A stretch of DNA of 64,000 nucleotides from Aquiluna sp. KACHI24 (GCF_025997915.1 NZ_AP026677.1:682001-746000); one strand, 5' to 3'; positions 34,245 through 44,474 are shown, counted from the first letter of the stretch. Numbers and translations are program-made. The notes: generated from the letters alone by a model not told the origin.

Positions 34245-35041
34245 TGCATCACCGCAAAATCCCATGGGTCCGTATTAAGTTCACTGACCACAAACTCTAC
34301 CTCGGGAAAAGCTTTACGTAGCTCAGCGGCCGCCTGCTCCAGCCATGGCCATTCGGCGCTGAAGTGAGCGATGTTCATTAGGGCCGGCCCGCCAGACACT
34401 ATCGCGTTATCTCTGAAATCGGAGGCGGGGTGGTGTCGAAGATCCGAGGTGATGTATAGATCGACGCCTGCAGCTCTCGCCGCATCTAGATAGCTATCCC
34501 CCGCCCCAGCAACTAAACCAACTTTCGAGATAATGCGCTCAGGATCCCCCTGAACCAAGACGCCCTGGGCTACCGAGGGCAAAAGCTTTGCCACCAGGCG
34601 CGCGAAGTCGACAAGTCGCTGCGGGGTGAGGTTTCCAACGACGCCATCTCCCTCACTGGTTAGCGGTCCAGTGGGGGCAATTCCAATTGTTTTGGCCAGA
34701 ACTTCGCTCACGCCACCGGATGCGAAATCCGCGTTTGTGTGAGCTGAGAAAACTGCGATCCCATTGGTAATTGCACTGGTCACGACATTGCCCTTGAGGG
34801 TCTCCGCGTTCACGCTATCAACACCTCTGAGGAGCAACGGATGGTGGGAGAAGACAAGACCCGCGCCGGAGGTTGCGGCTTCTTTGATGATCTGCGGTGT
34901 CACATCAACGCTGAGCAGAACCTTGTTCACAGTGGAGCGTGGGGATCCAATTGCAAGACCTGGGTTATCCCAACTGGCTTTTGCGTCAAGTGGCCATCTT
35001 TGATTTGCAAAGTCAATCAGCTCGGAAATCTTCATGGTCAC
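34241..35041 (-). CDS. NIF3-like dinuclear metal centre protein
   Basis: 266 residues. Family motifs: WDNPGLAIG, VLLSVDVTPQII, FSHHPLLLRG with paired His ligands, FSAHTNAD, LVAGAGDSYLDAARAAGVDLYITSDLRHH, and the late NIAHFSAEWPWLEQ. Homologous to YbgI/Rv2230c, sometimes annotated as GTP cyclohydrolase I type 2, but the true reaction is not settled. The start is GTG 35041, overlapping the upstream membrane-protein stop (GTGA), or ATG 35035 two codons later. Confidence 0.9.
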   Translation of the reverse strand: MTMKISELIDFANQRWPLDAKASWDNPGLAIGSPRSTVNKVLLSVDVTPQIIKEAATSGAGLVFSHHPLLLRGVDSVNAETLKGNVVTSAITNGIAVFSAHTNADFASGGVSEVLAKTIGIAPTGPLTSEGDGVVGNLTPQRLVDFARLVAKLLPSVAQGVLVQGDPERIISKVGLVAGAGDSYLDAARAAGVDLYITSDLRHHPASDFRDNAIVSGGPALMNIAHFSAEWPWLEQAAAELRKAFPEVEFVVSELNTDPWDFAVMQ

Positions 35042-36498
35042 AAGCCAAGCAGATTTTCGATCCGAGCGTTGCGCGGATCGATGTTTTCAAGCTCTCGGTC
35101 TTGCCCGCGGATGACCCGGATCCGAAGGAGCGCGAATAACAAACCGGTGGCAGTGCCAAGAGTCAAACTCCACTCCGTCTGGTTCATGACTGGTGGAAGC
35201 AGGGTCATAACGAGGGAATTAGGAATTAGGGAGGCAATGGCAACTGAGCTCCAGCTCACGAGTTGAAAAGAGCCATAGAAACCGTAGCTGGTATCAAGTG
35301 AAGCTAAGTGGAGAGGCTGTCTTCGCACCAGCTGGTCGCCCAGCAGCAAGACCGATGCTGCAGCTAGAGCGGAAATAACGTGTGGGATTAGGAACCCCTG
35401 CAGCGGACTCAGGATCAAACCAATCATTACGGAGAGACCTAGGAGTCGGGAACGAACACCGCCTGAGATGTCCCTACCCGCGGCGGATAAACCAAAGATC
35501 AGTATCGAAATCACCACGATACTCACAAACTCTTGGCCTTCGTACCCGGTCGCAAAGCTCACCGGGAGTATCAACGCAGCACCTGAACCAAGGGCCCCAG
35601 CATCCTGGACGACCGATGCCCTGCGGTGTGGAATTCCAAAGATCAAGAGTAAAAAGCCAATGATCGCGATAGCGACCGCAGCCCAAAACCAATTGCCGGT
35701 AAACGACGGTGTCGTCCTGAAGCTCTGTGCAAGCACGACCCCAAAAGTTGCTAGCCCAAGGGTCGCAATGAGCAGTCCATGGAACCTAGCTGGAGCCAGC
35801 TGAGAGAGCAACACCACCATCCCGATTGCCAGCACAGCTAAGGCTTGGTAGCCAAACTCAAGCCGAATACTCGAAAGCTCTGACTCTGTTGGAAAACCGG
35901 CTATCAAAGCGAAGCTCAGCGATGCAAGCAGTAATGGAGCAGCCAGATACACTCCTCGGCCTCCGAAAACCGCAGCTGAGCGAAGAATCGGGTGAAGCTC
36001 GTGGGATCGCAGCTGGTTACTGGCAATAAGAGCGACCGCCGCGCCTACAGCATAAGCAAGCAATAAATCGAGGCTATGCACATCCAGCCAAGCACCAACG
36101 CCCAAAGCAACTAGTGCAAGAACAACAGCGCGAACCAGTGCGGCACCAAACTGTGCAATCTTTAGGCGCTGCGAGACAACACTGCGCCTGGTAACCACCG
36201 AGATTTCAGAGGAAAATGTCGGCTCTGGAACTGGCGCAGAAGGGGTTGATTGATCGCTTGGAAAAAGTTCAGCGAGAGTTTCTTGAATCAATCCCCTCGA
36301 GAACTCATCATCTCGCTGCCGCATCTGCTCAAACCAAGCTTCGAGAGCGGAAGCGTCTTGTTCGCGGAGTTTTTGTTGGGTTGCAATCAGGTCTTGAGCC
36401 CGCTCAATGCCTTTGAGGTCAGATGGGAACTTTGAAAGTTCCTCGGCGAGTTCGGCGTCACTAAGTGCTCTGCGCTTGGGACGCTCGAAGTCCGCCAT
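35038..36498 (-). CDS. Large polytopic membrane protein of unknown family
   Basis: 486 residues, not recognised. A charged, probably cytoplasmic N-terminal region (about 1-110) has a predicted helical stretch (KGIERAQDLIATQQKLREQD, then FEQMRQRDDEFSRGLIQ) and is followed by ten to twelve hydrophobic spans (for example VRAVVLALVALGVGAWL, DLLLAYAVGAAVALIA, YQALAVLAIGMVVLLS, WAAVAIAIIGFLLLIFGI). It ends in a short charged tail. No transporter signature is visible. It is the first gene of a coupled run into NIF3, zinc-ribbon and RNase H/CobC, but membrane topology suggests an unrelated job. Coding quality looks like its neighbours. Confidence 0.7.
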   Translation of the reverse strand: MADFERPKRRALSDAELAEELSKFPSDLKGIERAQDLIATQQKLREQDASALEAWFEQMRQRDDEFSRGLIQETLAELFPSDQSTPSAPVPEPTFSSEISVVTRRSVVSQRLKIAQFGAALVRAVVLALVALGVGAWLDVHSLDLLLAYAVGAAVALIASNQLRSHELHPILRSAAVFGGRGVYLAAPLLLASLSFALIAGFPTESELSSIRLEFGYQALAVLAIGMVVLLSQLAPARFHGLLIATLGLATFGVVLAQSFRTTPSFTGNWFWAAVAIAIIGFLLLIFGIPHRRASVVQDAGALGSGAALILPVSFATGYEGQEFVSIVVISILIFGLSAAGRDISGGVRSRLLGLSVMIGLILSPLQGFLIPHVISALAAASVLLLGDQLVRRQPLHLASLDTSYGFYGSFQLVSWSSVAIASLIPNSLVMTLLPPVMNQTEWSLTLGTATGLLFALLRIRVIRGQDRELENIDPRNARIENLLGL

Positions 36499-36522
36499 AG
36501 TTGCCTAACTAAAGGGGTCGAG

Positions 36523-36595
36523 TGGGCCCTACCGGGCTCGAACCGATGACATCCACGGTGTAAGCGTGGCGCTCTACCAACTGAGCTAAAGGCCC
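36523..36595 (-). tRNA. tRNA-Val (anticodon TAC)
   Basis: 73 bases. The acceptor stem GGGCCTT pairs with AGGGCCC (one G-T pair), discriminator A. D arm GCTC-AGTTGGTA-GAGC; anticodon stem CCACG/CGTGG with loop CTTACAC giving anticodon TAC; T arm with GGTTCGAGCCC. The 3' CCA is not encoded. It lies between the unknown membrane protein gene and ahpE. Confidence 0.95.
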
Positions 36596-36619
36596 GCCCG
36601 AAATACTAGTGGGTTTTTT

Positions 36620-37075
36620 CTAAGAAACCAACTCGAGGGCTTTTTTATAGTCAGAAAGTGATCTCGCTTCACCGGGGCCGTTCACGAACTTAGCTACCAG
36701 AACACCTTCAGAATCAATCACGAAAGTCGCACGAGTGGCTATCCCACGCTCTTCCAAAAACACTCCGTAACTTTTGGCAACTTCGCCGTGTGGCCAAAAG
36801 TCAGCTAGTAAATCAAACTTGTAGCCCTCCTGCTCAGCAAACTTGGCCTGAACGAACTTGGAGTCAACGCTGATGCCGATTAGCTTGACACCTGAGTGCT
36901 CGAACATCGAGAGGTTATCGCGAAGCTCGCACAGCTCCCCCGTGCAGATCCCAGAGAAGGAAAGAGGGTAAAAAACCAACACGACCGCAGTGCCTCGAAG
37001 CGATGAGAGCGAGACCTCTTCACCGAATTGATTTTGAAGCTTGAAATCTGGAGCTAGCTCTCCGACTATTGCCAA
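36620..37075 (-). CDS. ahpE: Peroxiredoxin of AhpE type
   Basis: 151 residues; thiol peroxidase reducing hydrogen peroxide and organic hydroperoxides. The peroxidatic Cys44 lies in [19 protein letters not shown]. The [12 protein letters not shown] and [18 protein letters not shown] stretches match the AhpE/BCP branch as in Mycobacterium AhpE. A second Cys49 is five residues on; whether it resolves the sulfenic acid is unknown. The TTG start at 37075 has AGAGG eight bases upstream. Divergent from aceE across a 110-base intergenic region with a symmetric -10 element. Confidence 0.92.
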   Translation of the reverse strand: MAIVGELAPDFKLQNQFGEEVSLSSLRGTAVVLVFYPLSFSGICTGELCELRDNLSMFEHSGVKLIGISVDSKFVQAKFAEQEGYKFDLLADFWPHGEVAKSYGVFLEERGIATRATFVIDSEGVLVAKFVNGPGEARSLSDYKKALELVS

Positions 37076-37127
37076 GGTGTATTCCTCTCAAGATGTGTCT
37101 GCGGTCAAAAACGGCAGATCTAAAGAA

Positions 37128-37134
37128 TAAACTA
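37128..37134. promoter_or_regulatory. Symmetric TANNNTA -10 element between ahpE and aceE
   Basis: TAAACTA reads TAAACT forward and TAGTTT reverse. It would start the aceE transcript near 37141 (45-base leader including the AAGAGG ribosome site) and the ahpE transcript near 37121 (about 45-base leader including AGAGG). No clear -35 was identified for either direction. Confidence 0.45.
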
Positions 37135-37185
37135 GGCGGGTTCACACAAGAACAACCAGTTCCCAGCCACGAAAAGAGGCTTTTG

Positions 37186-39909
37186 ATGTCATTCAACGAT
37201 CGCGACGCTTTCTCTACTAACCCTCAAGATCGCGACCCCCAAGAAACTCGTGAATGGCTGGAATCCTTGGAGGCTGTAGCGAACCATGCAGGCCGAGGAC
37301 GCGCTCGGGAGTTGATGCAGTCACTGCTGCGTCGCTCACACGAACTGCAGCTCAATGTTCCCCTCGTACCTACTACTGATTACATAAACACCATCTCTCC
37401 AGAGGATGAGCCAGAGTTCCCAGGTGATGAGCAGATCGAGCGAACCTATCGTGCATGGATGCGCTGGAACGCAGCGATCATGGTGCACCGCGCTCAGCGC
37501 CCAGGCATCGCAGTTGGTGGACACATCTCCTCTTTCGCTTCCAGCGCCTCGCTCTATGAGGTCGGCTTCAACCACTTTTTCAAGGGCCACGACCACCCCG
37601 CTGGCGCGGACCAAATTTTCGTCCAGGGGCACGCCTCCCCTGGCCCATACGCCAGAGCTTTTCTGGAGGGTCGCCTCTCTGAGGCCGACATGGATGGTTT
37701 CCGCCAGGAGAAGTCTCGCCCGGGACGAGGACTACCGAGCTACCCTCACCCAAGGTTGATGCCTGACTTCTGGCAGTTCCCAACCGTTTCGATGGGATTG
37801 GGTCCAATCAATGCCATTTATCAGGCACAGTTCAACCGCTACCTACAAGGCCGCGGCTTCAAGGACACGTCGGAGCAACACGTCTGGGCGTTCCTTGGAG
37901 ATGGCGAGCTCGATGAGGTTGAAAGCCGCGGTGCATTGCAGCTGGCTGCAAACGATGGGCTCGACAACCTGACCTTCGTGGTGAATGCCAACCTCCAACG
38001 TCTTGACGGTCCGGTTCGCGGAAACGGCAAGATCATCCAGGAGCTGGAGAGCTTCTTCCGTGGTGCTGGTTGGAACGTAATCAAGGTGATTTGGGGTCGC
38101 GAGTGGGATGACCTGCTTTCTCGCGATTCAGACGGCGCGCTGGTTGATTTGATGAACCGCACTCCCGATGGGGACTATCAGACCTACAAAGCCGAGTCGG
38201 GTGGCTTTATCCGAGAAAACTTCTTCGGTAGAGACCACCGCACCCGCGCACTGGTTGACCACCTGAGCGATGACCAAATTTGGGGACTTAAGCGCGGTGG
38301 ACACGATTACAAGAAGATCTATGCGGCATACCAGGCTGCAATGAACCACAAGGGTCAGCCGACTGTCATCATCGCCAAGACCGTCAAGGGTTACGGCCTT
38401 GGCAAGGCATTCGAAGCCAGAAACGCTACCCACCAGATGAAGAAGCTGACCCTTGAGAACCTGAAGGACTTCAGGGACCAAATGCAGATTCCAATCTCAG
38501 ACGCGCAGCTCGAAGCGGATCCATATCAACCTCCCTACTACCGACCAAGCGAAGGGTCGGCAGAGATTGACTACCTACACGAGCGTCGCAAGGCTCTTGG
38601 CGGCTACCTGCCAGAGCGCAGGACCAAGTACGTATCTTTTGACCTACCGGACGACAAGGCCTACGAGACTCCTCGTAAGGGCTCGGGCAACCAAGAGGTT
38701 GCTACCACAATGGCATTTGTCAGAATGCTCAAGGACATCCTGAGGGCACCTGGGCTTGGTGAGCGTGTTCAGCTAATCATTCCGGATGAGGCAAGAACGT
38801 TCGGTATGGACGCATTCTTCCCAACTGCAAAGATTTACAACCCGAACGGTCAGAAATACCTATCGGTTGACCGCGAGCTACTACTTAGCTATAAAGAAGC
38901 CCAAAACGGACAGATCTTGCACACCGGAATCAACGAGGCGGGCTCAGTTGCTGCTTTCACTGCGTCTGGTTCTAGCTACTCAACTCACGGGCAGCCAATT
39001 ATCCCGTTCTACGTCTTCTACTCGATGTTCGGCTTCCAGCGCACAGCAGATGCAATCTGGCTTGCCGGGGACCAGATGGTTAGAGGTTTCATGATTGGTG
39101 CCACTGCCGGTCGAACCACCCTTACCGGTGAGGGACTCCAGCACGCCGATGGCCACTCCCCGGTTATCGCAAGCACCAACCCTGCCGTAGTGAGCTACGA
39201 CCCTGCCTACGGTTACGAGATCTCACACATTGTTCGCAGCGGTATCGAGCGGATGTACGGCGGTAACCACCCGGATCCGAACGTGATGTACTACATAACT
39301 GTCTACAACGAGCCAATGCTTCAGCCAGCTGAACCAGCAGATGTGGACATCGAGGGTATTCAGCGCGGTATTCACCTAATTTCCAAGAACCCGGCAGAGG
39401 GTCACAAGGCTCAGATTCTGGCATCTGGCGTAGCTGTTCCATGGGCTCTGGAAGCGCAGCAGCTTCTCCTGGAGTACGGAGTCTCCGCCGACGTTTGGTC
39501 AGTCACCAGTTGGAACGAACTGCGTCGAGATGGTCTCGCAGCTGACGAGGCGAAGTTCCTATACCCAGGTTCCGAAGCGCCGGTTCCATACATCACCCAG
39601 AAACTGGCCGATGCATCCGGACCAAAGCTTGGTGTCAGCGACTACATGCACTCGGTACCGGACATGATCAGGCCTTGGGTCCCAGGTCGCTATGCGACTT
39701 TGGGGGCTGATGGCTTTGGCTTCTCGGACACCCGCGCGGCTGCCAGAAGATTCTTCAAGATTGATGGGCCATCGATTGCTGTTCGCGTTATTGAACAGCT
39801 GATCGAAAAGGACAAGTTGGCGCCTGAGGTTGCTGAGCAAGCTATCGCGAAGTTCAGACTCCACGATGTGTCCGCCGGCACCAGTGGATCGGCCGGTGGA
39901 GACGCCTAG
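37186..39909 (+). CDS. aceE: Pyruvate dehydrogenase E1 component (homodimeric)
   Basis: 907 residues, the full size of AceE; thiamine-diphosphate-dependent decarboxylation of pyruvate and acetylation of E2 lipoate. Seen: [57 protein letters not shown], the TPP motif [17 protein letters not shown]...NLTFVVNAN, and [21 protein letters not shown]. The ATG at 37186 with AAGAGG upstream starts MSFNDRDAF; an in-frame ATG at 37069 would add an unlike 39-residue leader across the promoter. Works with the E2/E3 encoded at 16.8-19.6 kb. The fasR-like gene overlaps its 3' end. Confidence 0.97.
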   Translation: MSFNDRDAFSTNPQDRDPQETREWLESLEAVANHAGRGRARELMQSLLRRSHELQLNVPLVPTTDYINTISPEDEPEFPGDEQIERTYRAWMRWNAAIMVHRAQRPGIAVGGHISSFASSASLYEVGFNHFFKGHDHPAGADQIFVQGHASPGPYARAFLEGRLSEADMDGFRQEKSRPGRGLPSYPHPRLMPDFWQFPTVSMGLGPINAIYQAQFNRYLQGRGFKDTSEQHVWAFLGDGELDEVESRGALQLAANDGLDNLTFVVNANLQRLDGPVRGNGKIIQELESFFRGAGWNVIKVIWGREWDDLLSRDSDGALVDLMNRTPDGDYQTYKAESGGFIRENFFGRDHRTRALVDHLSDDQIWGLKRGGHDYKKIYAAYQAAMNHKGQPTVIIAKTVKGYGLGKAFEARNATHQMKKLTLENLKDFRDQMQIPISDAQLEADPYQPPYYRPSEGSAEIDYLHERRKALGGYLPERRTKYVSFDLPDDKAYETPRKGSGNQEVATTMAFVRMLKDILRAPGLGERVQLIIPDEARTFGMDAFFPTAKIYNPNGQKYLSVDRELLLSYKEAQNGQILHTGINEAGSVAAFTASGSSYSTHGQPIIPFYVFYSMFGFQRTADAIWLAGDQMVRGFMIGATAGRTTLTGEGLQHADGHSPVIASTNPAVVSYDPAYGYEISHIVRSGIERMYGGNHPDPNVMYYITVYNEPMLQPAEPADVDIEGIQRGIHLISKNPAEGHKAQILASGVAVPWALEAQQLLLEYGVSADVWSVTSWNELRRDGLAADEAKFLYPGSEAPVPYITQKLADASGPKLGVSDYMHSVPDMIRPWVPGRYATLGADGFGFSDTRAAARRFFKIDGPSIAVRVIEQLIEKDKLAPEVAEQAIAKFRLHDVSAGTSGSAGGDA

Positions 39910-41056
39910 GCATCTTGCCTGGCTCAACTCGATAGCAGGCGAGCTGGCAACTGCAACCATCGGGAGGTTGGATCAGACCCTGCCGTGGTATTCAGCAATG
40001 CCGCCAGCACGCAGAGCGGCGATTGGAACGGTTGCTCAGCGCGGGATTTCTAGCTTCATCGAGTGGTACAAGGACCCAAAGGCTCAACCGTGGGTTGCAG
40101 CCGATGTTTTTGAATCCGCTCCTCGTGAGCTTTTGCGCTCAATTTCACTGCAAGAAACTCTGCAGGTGATTCGTGTCGTGGTGCAGATGGTTGAAGAGCG
40201 AGTCGTTGCCGAACAGCCCGACCTGCGAGAGGCCGTTCTTACCTACTCAAGAGACATCGCCTTCACCGCAGCCGATGTTTATGCTCGCGCCGCGGAGGCG
40301 CGAGGGCTCTGGGATGCGCGTTTAGAAGCGTTGGTTGTTGACTCAATAGTCAGCGGTGAAACCTCGCAGGAGATCTCCTCACGCGTAGCGGCACTTGGTT
40401 GGCGAGCCGATGGTCAAGTTGCCGTGCTACTTGGCTCGGCCCCTCAGCTAACCGACCCAGATGCAATCAGAAAGATCGCCAGAAAATCCGGTGCAGATGT
40501 GCTACTAGGGGTCCAGGGCAGGCGTCAGGTTGCGGTGATTGGCCTAATTGAAGCGCAGTCGGATGCTGCCTCCAAGATTCATCACATCAGCCAATTGATG
40601 GAGTCGCAGTTTGGTTCAGGCGTATTAATTCTCGGACCCGTCGTTGGTGCGGTGGCAGATGCCTCGAGATCAGCAAAGGCTGCGTTGAGCGCAAATGCGG
40701 TCTCAGGAGCTATCCGGAAGCTTTCTAGGCCACTACTGGCTGACAGTTTGCTCCCAGAGCGGGCAATGGCCGGGGACTCACTGGCAAGAACCAGTTTGAT
40801 TGAGCGTTACTACACGCCATTGGCAAACAACTCCCCTGATCTACTCTCAACGCTGAGAACATACTTAGACACCGGCGGGTCACTGGAGGCCTGCGCGCGC
40901 GAGCTATACGTGCATGCCAATACGGTTAGGTATCGACTCAAGCGAATCATGGAAGAGGTGGAACTCGATCCAACGGAGTCGAGAAGTGCTTTTGTGCTGC
41001 AAGTCGCGATGACACTAGGTGCCATAAGTGACTCAGAGGCGGGTCTCAGGAGATAG
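39866..41056 (+). CDS. fasR: PucR-type transcriptional regulator, FasR-like
   Basis: About 396 residues. The C-terminal PucR helix-turn-helix is clear ([36 protein letters not shown]). The central region resembles the GGDEF-like domain of CdaR-type regulators. Placement directly before fabD-fabH-acpP-fabF is that of Streptomyces FasR, an activator of fatty-acid synthesis, so the same role is inferred. The N-terminus is uncertain: ATG 39866 overlaps aceE by 44 bases; GTG 39884 and 39896 are possible. The conserved part begins at [16 protein letters not shown]. The last three bases form part of the predicted fabD -10 box. Confidence 0.87.
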   Translation: MCPPAPVDRPVETPRHLAWLNSIAGELATATIGRLDQTLPWYSAMPPARRAAIGTVAQRGISSFIEWYKDPKAQPWVAADVFESAPRELLRSISLQETLQVIRVVVQMVEERVVAEQPDLREAVLTYSRDIAFTAADVYARAAEARGLWDARLEALVVDSIVSGETSQEISSRVAALGWRADGQVAVLLGSAPQLTDPDAIRKIARKSGADVLLGVQGRRQVAVIGLIEAQSDAASKIHHISQLMESQFGSGVLILGPVVGAVADASRSAKAALSANAVSGAIRKLSRPLLADSLLPERAMAGDSLARTSLIERYYTPLANNSPDLLSTLRTYLDTGGSLEACARELYVHANTVRYRLKRIMEEVELDPTESRSAFVLQVAMTLGAISDSEAGLRR

Positions 41057-41059
41057 GTT
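41054..41059 (+). promoter_or_regulatory. Putative leaderless -10 element of fabD
   Basis: TAGGTT, six bases, then the fabD ATG at 41066. The first three bases are the stop codon of the fasR-like gene. This would let the fab genes be transcribed independently of fasR. An AGGAG 12 bases before the ATG also exists, so read-through mRNA may be translated as well. Confidence 0.5.
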
Positions 41060-41065
41060 GTTCTG

Positions 41066-41959
41066 ATGCGAATCATTGCGTGCCCAGGTCAGGGATCTCA
41101 GTCCCAAGGTTTTTTGATTCCCTGGATCGAGTCAGTTCCAGGTTTTCAAGATCAACTAATCGCTCTAGGCGAAGCTTGCGGCAAAGATCTGATCTTCCTA
41201 GGCACCGAGGCAGATGATGAGTTCATCAAGGACACCGCCAACGCCCAACCGCTAATCGTCGGTGCTTCAATCGCAGCCTTTCGCACCGCCCTTTACACCC
41301 TGGATGTTAGCCATGTCGTGGGGCACTCAGTGGGTGAATTCGCAGCGGCGGCTATTGCCGGAGTTTTGAGCGATACCGACGCCATGAAGCTGGTTGGAAT
41401 TAGGGCCGAAGCGATGGCATTGGCAGCCGCGGAGCAACAAACATCAATGGCTGCCGTTTTGGGAGGCGAGGCCGATGAGGTTGTTCGCCAGCTGCAAACC
41501 ATGGGCCTCCATGCTGCCAATTTCAACGGTGCTGGACAGATTGTTGCCGCTGGTTCAAAGGAACTGATTGCAAAGCTAGTCAGTGAGCCAATTGTCGGCA
41601 CACGTTCCATTGAACTCAAGGTGGCCGGAGCGTTCCACACGCACTTCATGCAGTCTGCGGTCGCTAAGTTGCAACAGGCGGCCACTGAGGTCACGGCATC
41701 CGACCCACAGCTTTCCCTCATTTCTAATCAGGCAGGTCAGCGGGTTTCAAGCGGTCAAGAATACCTAGATCTGATGGTGAGCCAGGTTGCCAATCCCGTG
41801 CGCTGGGACCTCTGCATGAATGCACTGAACCAAGAGGGGGCACAGTTCATTGAGCTTCCCCCAGCTGGTGCTCTTGCAGGTCTTGCAAAACGTGGAATGA
41901 ACCTAGTCTCCACCGTCGCACTTAAGTCTCCAACGGACCTCGAGAAGATCGGACTGTAA
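41066..41959 (+). CDS. fabD: Malonyl-CoA:ACP transacylase
   Basis: 297 residues; loads malonyl groups onto acyl carrier protein. Seen: CPGQGSQSQGF at the N-terminus, nucleophile Ser88 in VVGHSVGEFAA, the substrate Arg in VGIRAEAM, and AGAFHTHFMQSA with the catalytic His. The stop overlaps the fabH ATG by one base (TAATG). First gene of the type II fatty-acid synthase cluster here. The mRNA is probably leaderless. Confidence 0.95.
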   Translation: MRIIACPGQGSQSQGFLIPWIESVPGFQDQLIALGEACGKDLIFLGTEADDEFIKDTANAQPLIVGASIAAFRTALYTLDVSHVVGHSVGEFAAAAIAGVLSDTDAMKLVGIRAEAMALAAAEQQTSMAAVLGGEADEVVRQLQTMGLHAANFNGAGQIVAAGSKELIAKLVSEPIVGTRSIELKVAGAFHTHFMQSAVAKLQQAATEVTASDPQLSLISNQAGQRVSSGQEYLDLMVSQVANPVRWDLCMNALNQEGAQFIELPPAGALAGLAKRGMNLVSTVALKSPTDLEKIGL

Positions 41960-42954
41960 TGACTCTTCGTCAGACCCAAACACGTGAATTCACCAAGATC
42001 TACTCACTCGGTGCTTCAAGGGGCCACTTGGTTGTCACCAACGATGACATCGCAGGACCTATCGACTCATCCGACGAGTGGATTAGACAGCGCACGGGAA
42101 TCGTGACTAGAAAGCGAGCTGACGCGGACCAGTCGCTAATCGACATGGCTTTTGAGGCCTCCGAAGAGGCAATTGCCAAAGCCGGTATTGATCCGACGCG
42201 AATCGGTGCTGTAATCGTTGCGACCATCACCTTCCCATACCAAACTCCTTCTGCAGCAGCCCTCTTGGCCGACAAGGTTGGGGCAACGGGTGCGGCAGCC
42301 TATGACATTTCGGCCGCCTGCGCTGGCTACTGTTACGGCATCGCCCAGGCCGACGCCTTGGTTCGCTCAGGCCAAGCCGAGTTTGTCCTCGTTGTGGGTG
42401 CCGAAAAGCTCTCGGATTACATTTCACCGACTGATCGCTCAATCTCTTTCTTGCTGGGTGATGGCGCTGGCGCTGCGATCGTTGGCCCTAGCGATCACCC
42501 AGGGATCTCAAAGACCGTTTGGGGTTCCGATGGCTCGAACTGGGACAAGGTCGGCATGACCGCTTCACAGCTTGATTTCCGCGACCACAGGTCCGAGTGG
42601 CCGACCCTTGTTCAAGAGGGGCAAAGCGTTTTCCGCTGGGCAGTCTGGGAGATGGCGAAGGTTGCAAAACAGGCGCTTGAAGAAGCGGGTCTCCAATCGA
42701 GCGACCTGTCCGCACTGGTCACTCACCAGGCAAACATTCGAATCATCGACGAGTTTGCCAAGCAACTGGAACTTCCCGAGAGCGTGGTAGTGGCTAAGGA
42801 CATCGTCGAGACTGGAAACACATCGGCCGCCTCTATACCCCTTGCCATGCATCGATTGCTTGCCGAAGGTAAGATCAAGTCCGGTGGCTACGCGCTAGAA
42901 ATTGGTTTCGGCGCAGGGCTTGCCTTCGCGGCTCAAGTAGTGGAACTCCCCTAA
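41959..42954 (+). CDS. fabH: Beta-ketoacyl-ACP synthase III
   Basis: 331 residues; condenses an acyl-CoA primer with malonyl-ACP. The Cys-His-Asn triad is intact: Cys121 in DISAACAGYCYG, His in VTHQANIRI, Asn in VETGNTSAAS. The substrate-channel RQRTGIVTR is also present. Primer preference (acetyl versus branched) cannot be read from the sequence. Translationally coupled to fabD; acpP follows after 33 bases. Confidence 0.96.
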   Translation: MTLRQTQTREFTKIYSLGASRGHLVVTNDDIAGPIDSSDEWIRQRTGIVTRKRADADQSLIDMAFEASEEAIAKAGIDPTRIGAVIVATITFPYQTPSAAALLADKVGATGAAAYDISAACAGYCYGIAQADALVRSGQAEFVLVVGAEKLSDYISPTDRSISFLLGDGAGAAIVGPSDHPGISKTVWGSDGSNWDKVGMTASQLDFRDHRSEWPTLVQEGQSVFRWAVWEMAKVAKQALEEAGLQSSDLSALVTHQANIRIIDEFAKQLELPESVVVAKDIVETGNTSAASIPLAMHRLLAEGKIKSGGYALEIGFGAGLAFAAQVVELP

Positions 42955-42987
42955 AATAAACCAAAACCCCCGATAACAGGAGATCAG

Positions 42988-43236
42988 ATGGCTCTTTCAC
43001 AGGCAGAGGTCCTAGCCGGCCTAGCAGAACTAGTAAACGACGAGACCGGTATCGCAACCGACGCTGTTCAGATGGACAAGTCGTTCACCGATGACCTGGA
43101 CATCGACTCGATTTCCATGATGACCATCGTGGTAAACGCTGAGGACAAGTTCGGCGTAAAGATCCCTGACGAGGAAGTAAAGAACCTCATCACCGTTGCT
43201 GACGCCGTCAACTTCATCGTAGGCGCACAGGCTTAG
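42988..43236 (+). CDS. acpP: Acyl carrier protein
   Basis: 82 residues, acidic helical protein. Ser41 in DIDSISMMTIV is the phosphopantetheine site. The usual DSL motif reads DSI, as in several actinobacterial ACPs. A strong ACAGGAGA ribosome site precedes the ATG, fitting the high expression expected. Lies between fabH and fabF; its stop is five bases before the fabF ATG. Confidence 0.96.
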   Translation: MALSQAEVLAGLAELVNDETGIATDAVQMDKSFTDDLDIDSISMMTIVVNAEDKFGVKIPDEEVKNLITVADAVNFIVGAQA

Positions 43237-43241
43237 TCATC

Positions 43242-44474
43242 ATGCGTCGCGTCGTCGTCACCGGTATCGGAGCCACCACTCCACTTGGTGGCGACGTCGC
43301 GTCCTCATGGAAGGCTCTGCTAAATGGCGAGAGCGGGATTTCAACCCTGACTCAGGAATGGGTGGAGCGTTATGAGCTCCCCGTTACCTTTGCAGGTAAG
43401 GCAAAGGTTTCTGCAGACCAGGTTCTAACTCCTCAAGAGGCCAAGCGTCTTGATCCATCCTCACAGTTCGCCCTCATCTCAGCTCGAGAAGCCTGGGCAG
43501 ACGCTGGTTCACCAGAGGTCACTCCGGAGCGCTTAGCTGTAGATTTCGCAACTGGAATCGGTGGCGTCTGGACGCTACTAGACGCGTTCGACACCCTAAA
43601 AGAGCGCGGACCGCGTCGAGTCCTACCTATGACCGTGCCAATGCTTATGCCTAACGGTCCTGCAGCTGCAATCGGAATGGACCTGGGGGCCAGGGCCGGT
43701 GTAAGAACTGCAGTGAGTGCATGTGCATCAGGCAATGAGTCAATTGCGAACGCGCTTCAACGTATTCAACTCGGTCAGGCAGACGTGGTGGTCGCAGGCG
43801 GTGCTGAGGCAGCTATTCACCCACTTCCGATTGCCGCATTCGCCGCTATGCACGCGCTAAGCAAGCGCAACGACGATCCAGCCAGGGCCTCTCGTCCATA
43901 CGACACCGATCGCGATGGTTTCGTGATGGGTGAAGGCGCTGGTGCGTTGGTGCTTGAAGAATATGAGCACGCCAAGGCTCGCGGTGCAAAGATTTATTGT
44001 GAACTCGTGGGTGGAGCTGTGACCTCAGATGCTTACCACATCACAGCACCAGACCCAGAGGGATCTGGCGCTGCCAGGGCAGTGCTAGCGGCCCTTGAGC
44101 AAGCGGGGGCGAGTGTGACGGATGTCGAACACGTGAACGCTCACGCCACCTCAACTCCAGTGGGCGATATTGCGGAGTACACCGCAATCAAGAGAGTGTT
44201 TGGCGATCACACTGATTCACTAATCGTGTCGGCGACCAAGGCCTCCACTGGACACCTTCTTGGCGGAGCTGGGGCGATAGAGGCCATCTTCACAATCCTC
44301 GCGCTGACAGAGCAGCTGGTTCCGCCGACCATCAACTTGGATAACCAAGATCCAGCGATCCCGCTGAATGTCCCATCAGATCCAACCAAGCTCAGCCGCC
44401 CCGGCGCAATCGCCATTAGCAACAGCTTCGGTTTTGGTGGCCACAACGCGGTCTTGGCTTTCAGAAACCTTTAG
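43242..44474 (+). CDS. fabF: Beta-ketoacyl-ACP synthase II
   Basis: 410 residues; elongates acyl-ACP by condensation with malonyl-ACP. The Cys-His-His site is intact: Cys161 in AVSACASGNESIA, His in EHVNAHATSTPVGD, and His in KASTGHLLGGAGAIEA. Ends with the family's FGFGGHNAVLAF. It closes the fab operon. Its TAG stop and the TAA stop of the convergent DUF3145 gene share the four bases TTAG. Confidence 0.96.
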   Translation: MRRVVVTGIGATTPLGGDVASSWKALLNGESGISTLTQEWVERYELPVTFAGKAKVSADQVLTPQEAKRLDPSSQFALISAREAWADAGSPEVTPERLAVDFATGIGGVWTLLDAFDTLKERGPRRVLPMTVPMLMPNGPAAAIGMDLGARAGVRTAVSACASGNESIANALQRIQLGQADVVVAGGAEAAIHPLPIAAFAAMHALSKRNDDPARASRPYDTDRDGFVMGEGAGALVLEEYEHAKARGAKIYCELVGGAVTSDAYHITAPDPEGSGAARAVLAALEQAGASVTDVEHVNAHATSTPVGDIAEYTAIKRVFGDHTDSLIVSATKASTGHLLGGAGAIEAIFTILALTEQLVPPTINLDNQDPAIPLNVPSDPTKLSRPGAIAISNSFGFGGHNAVLAFRNL

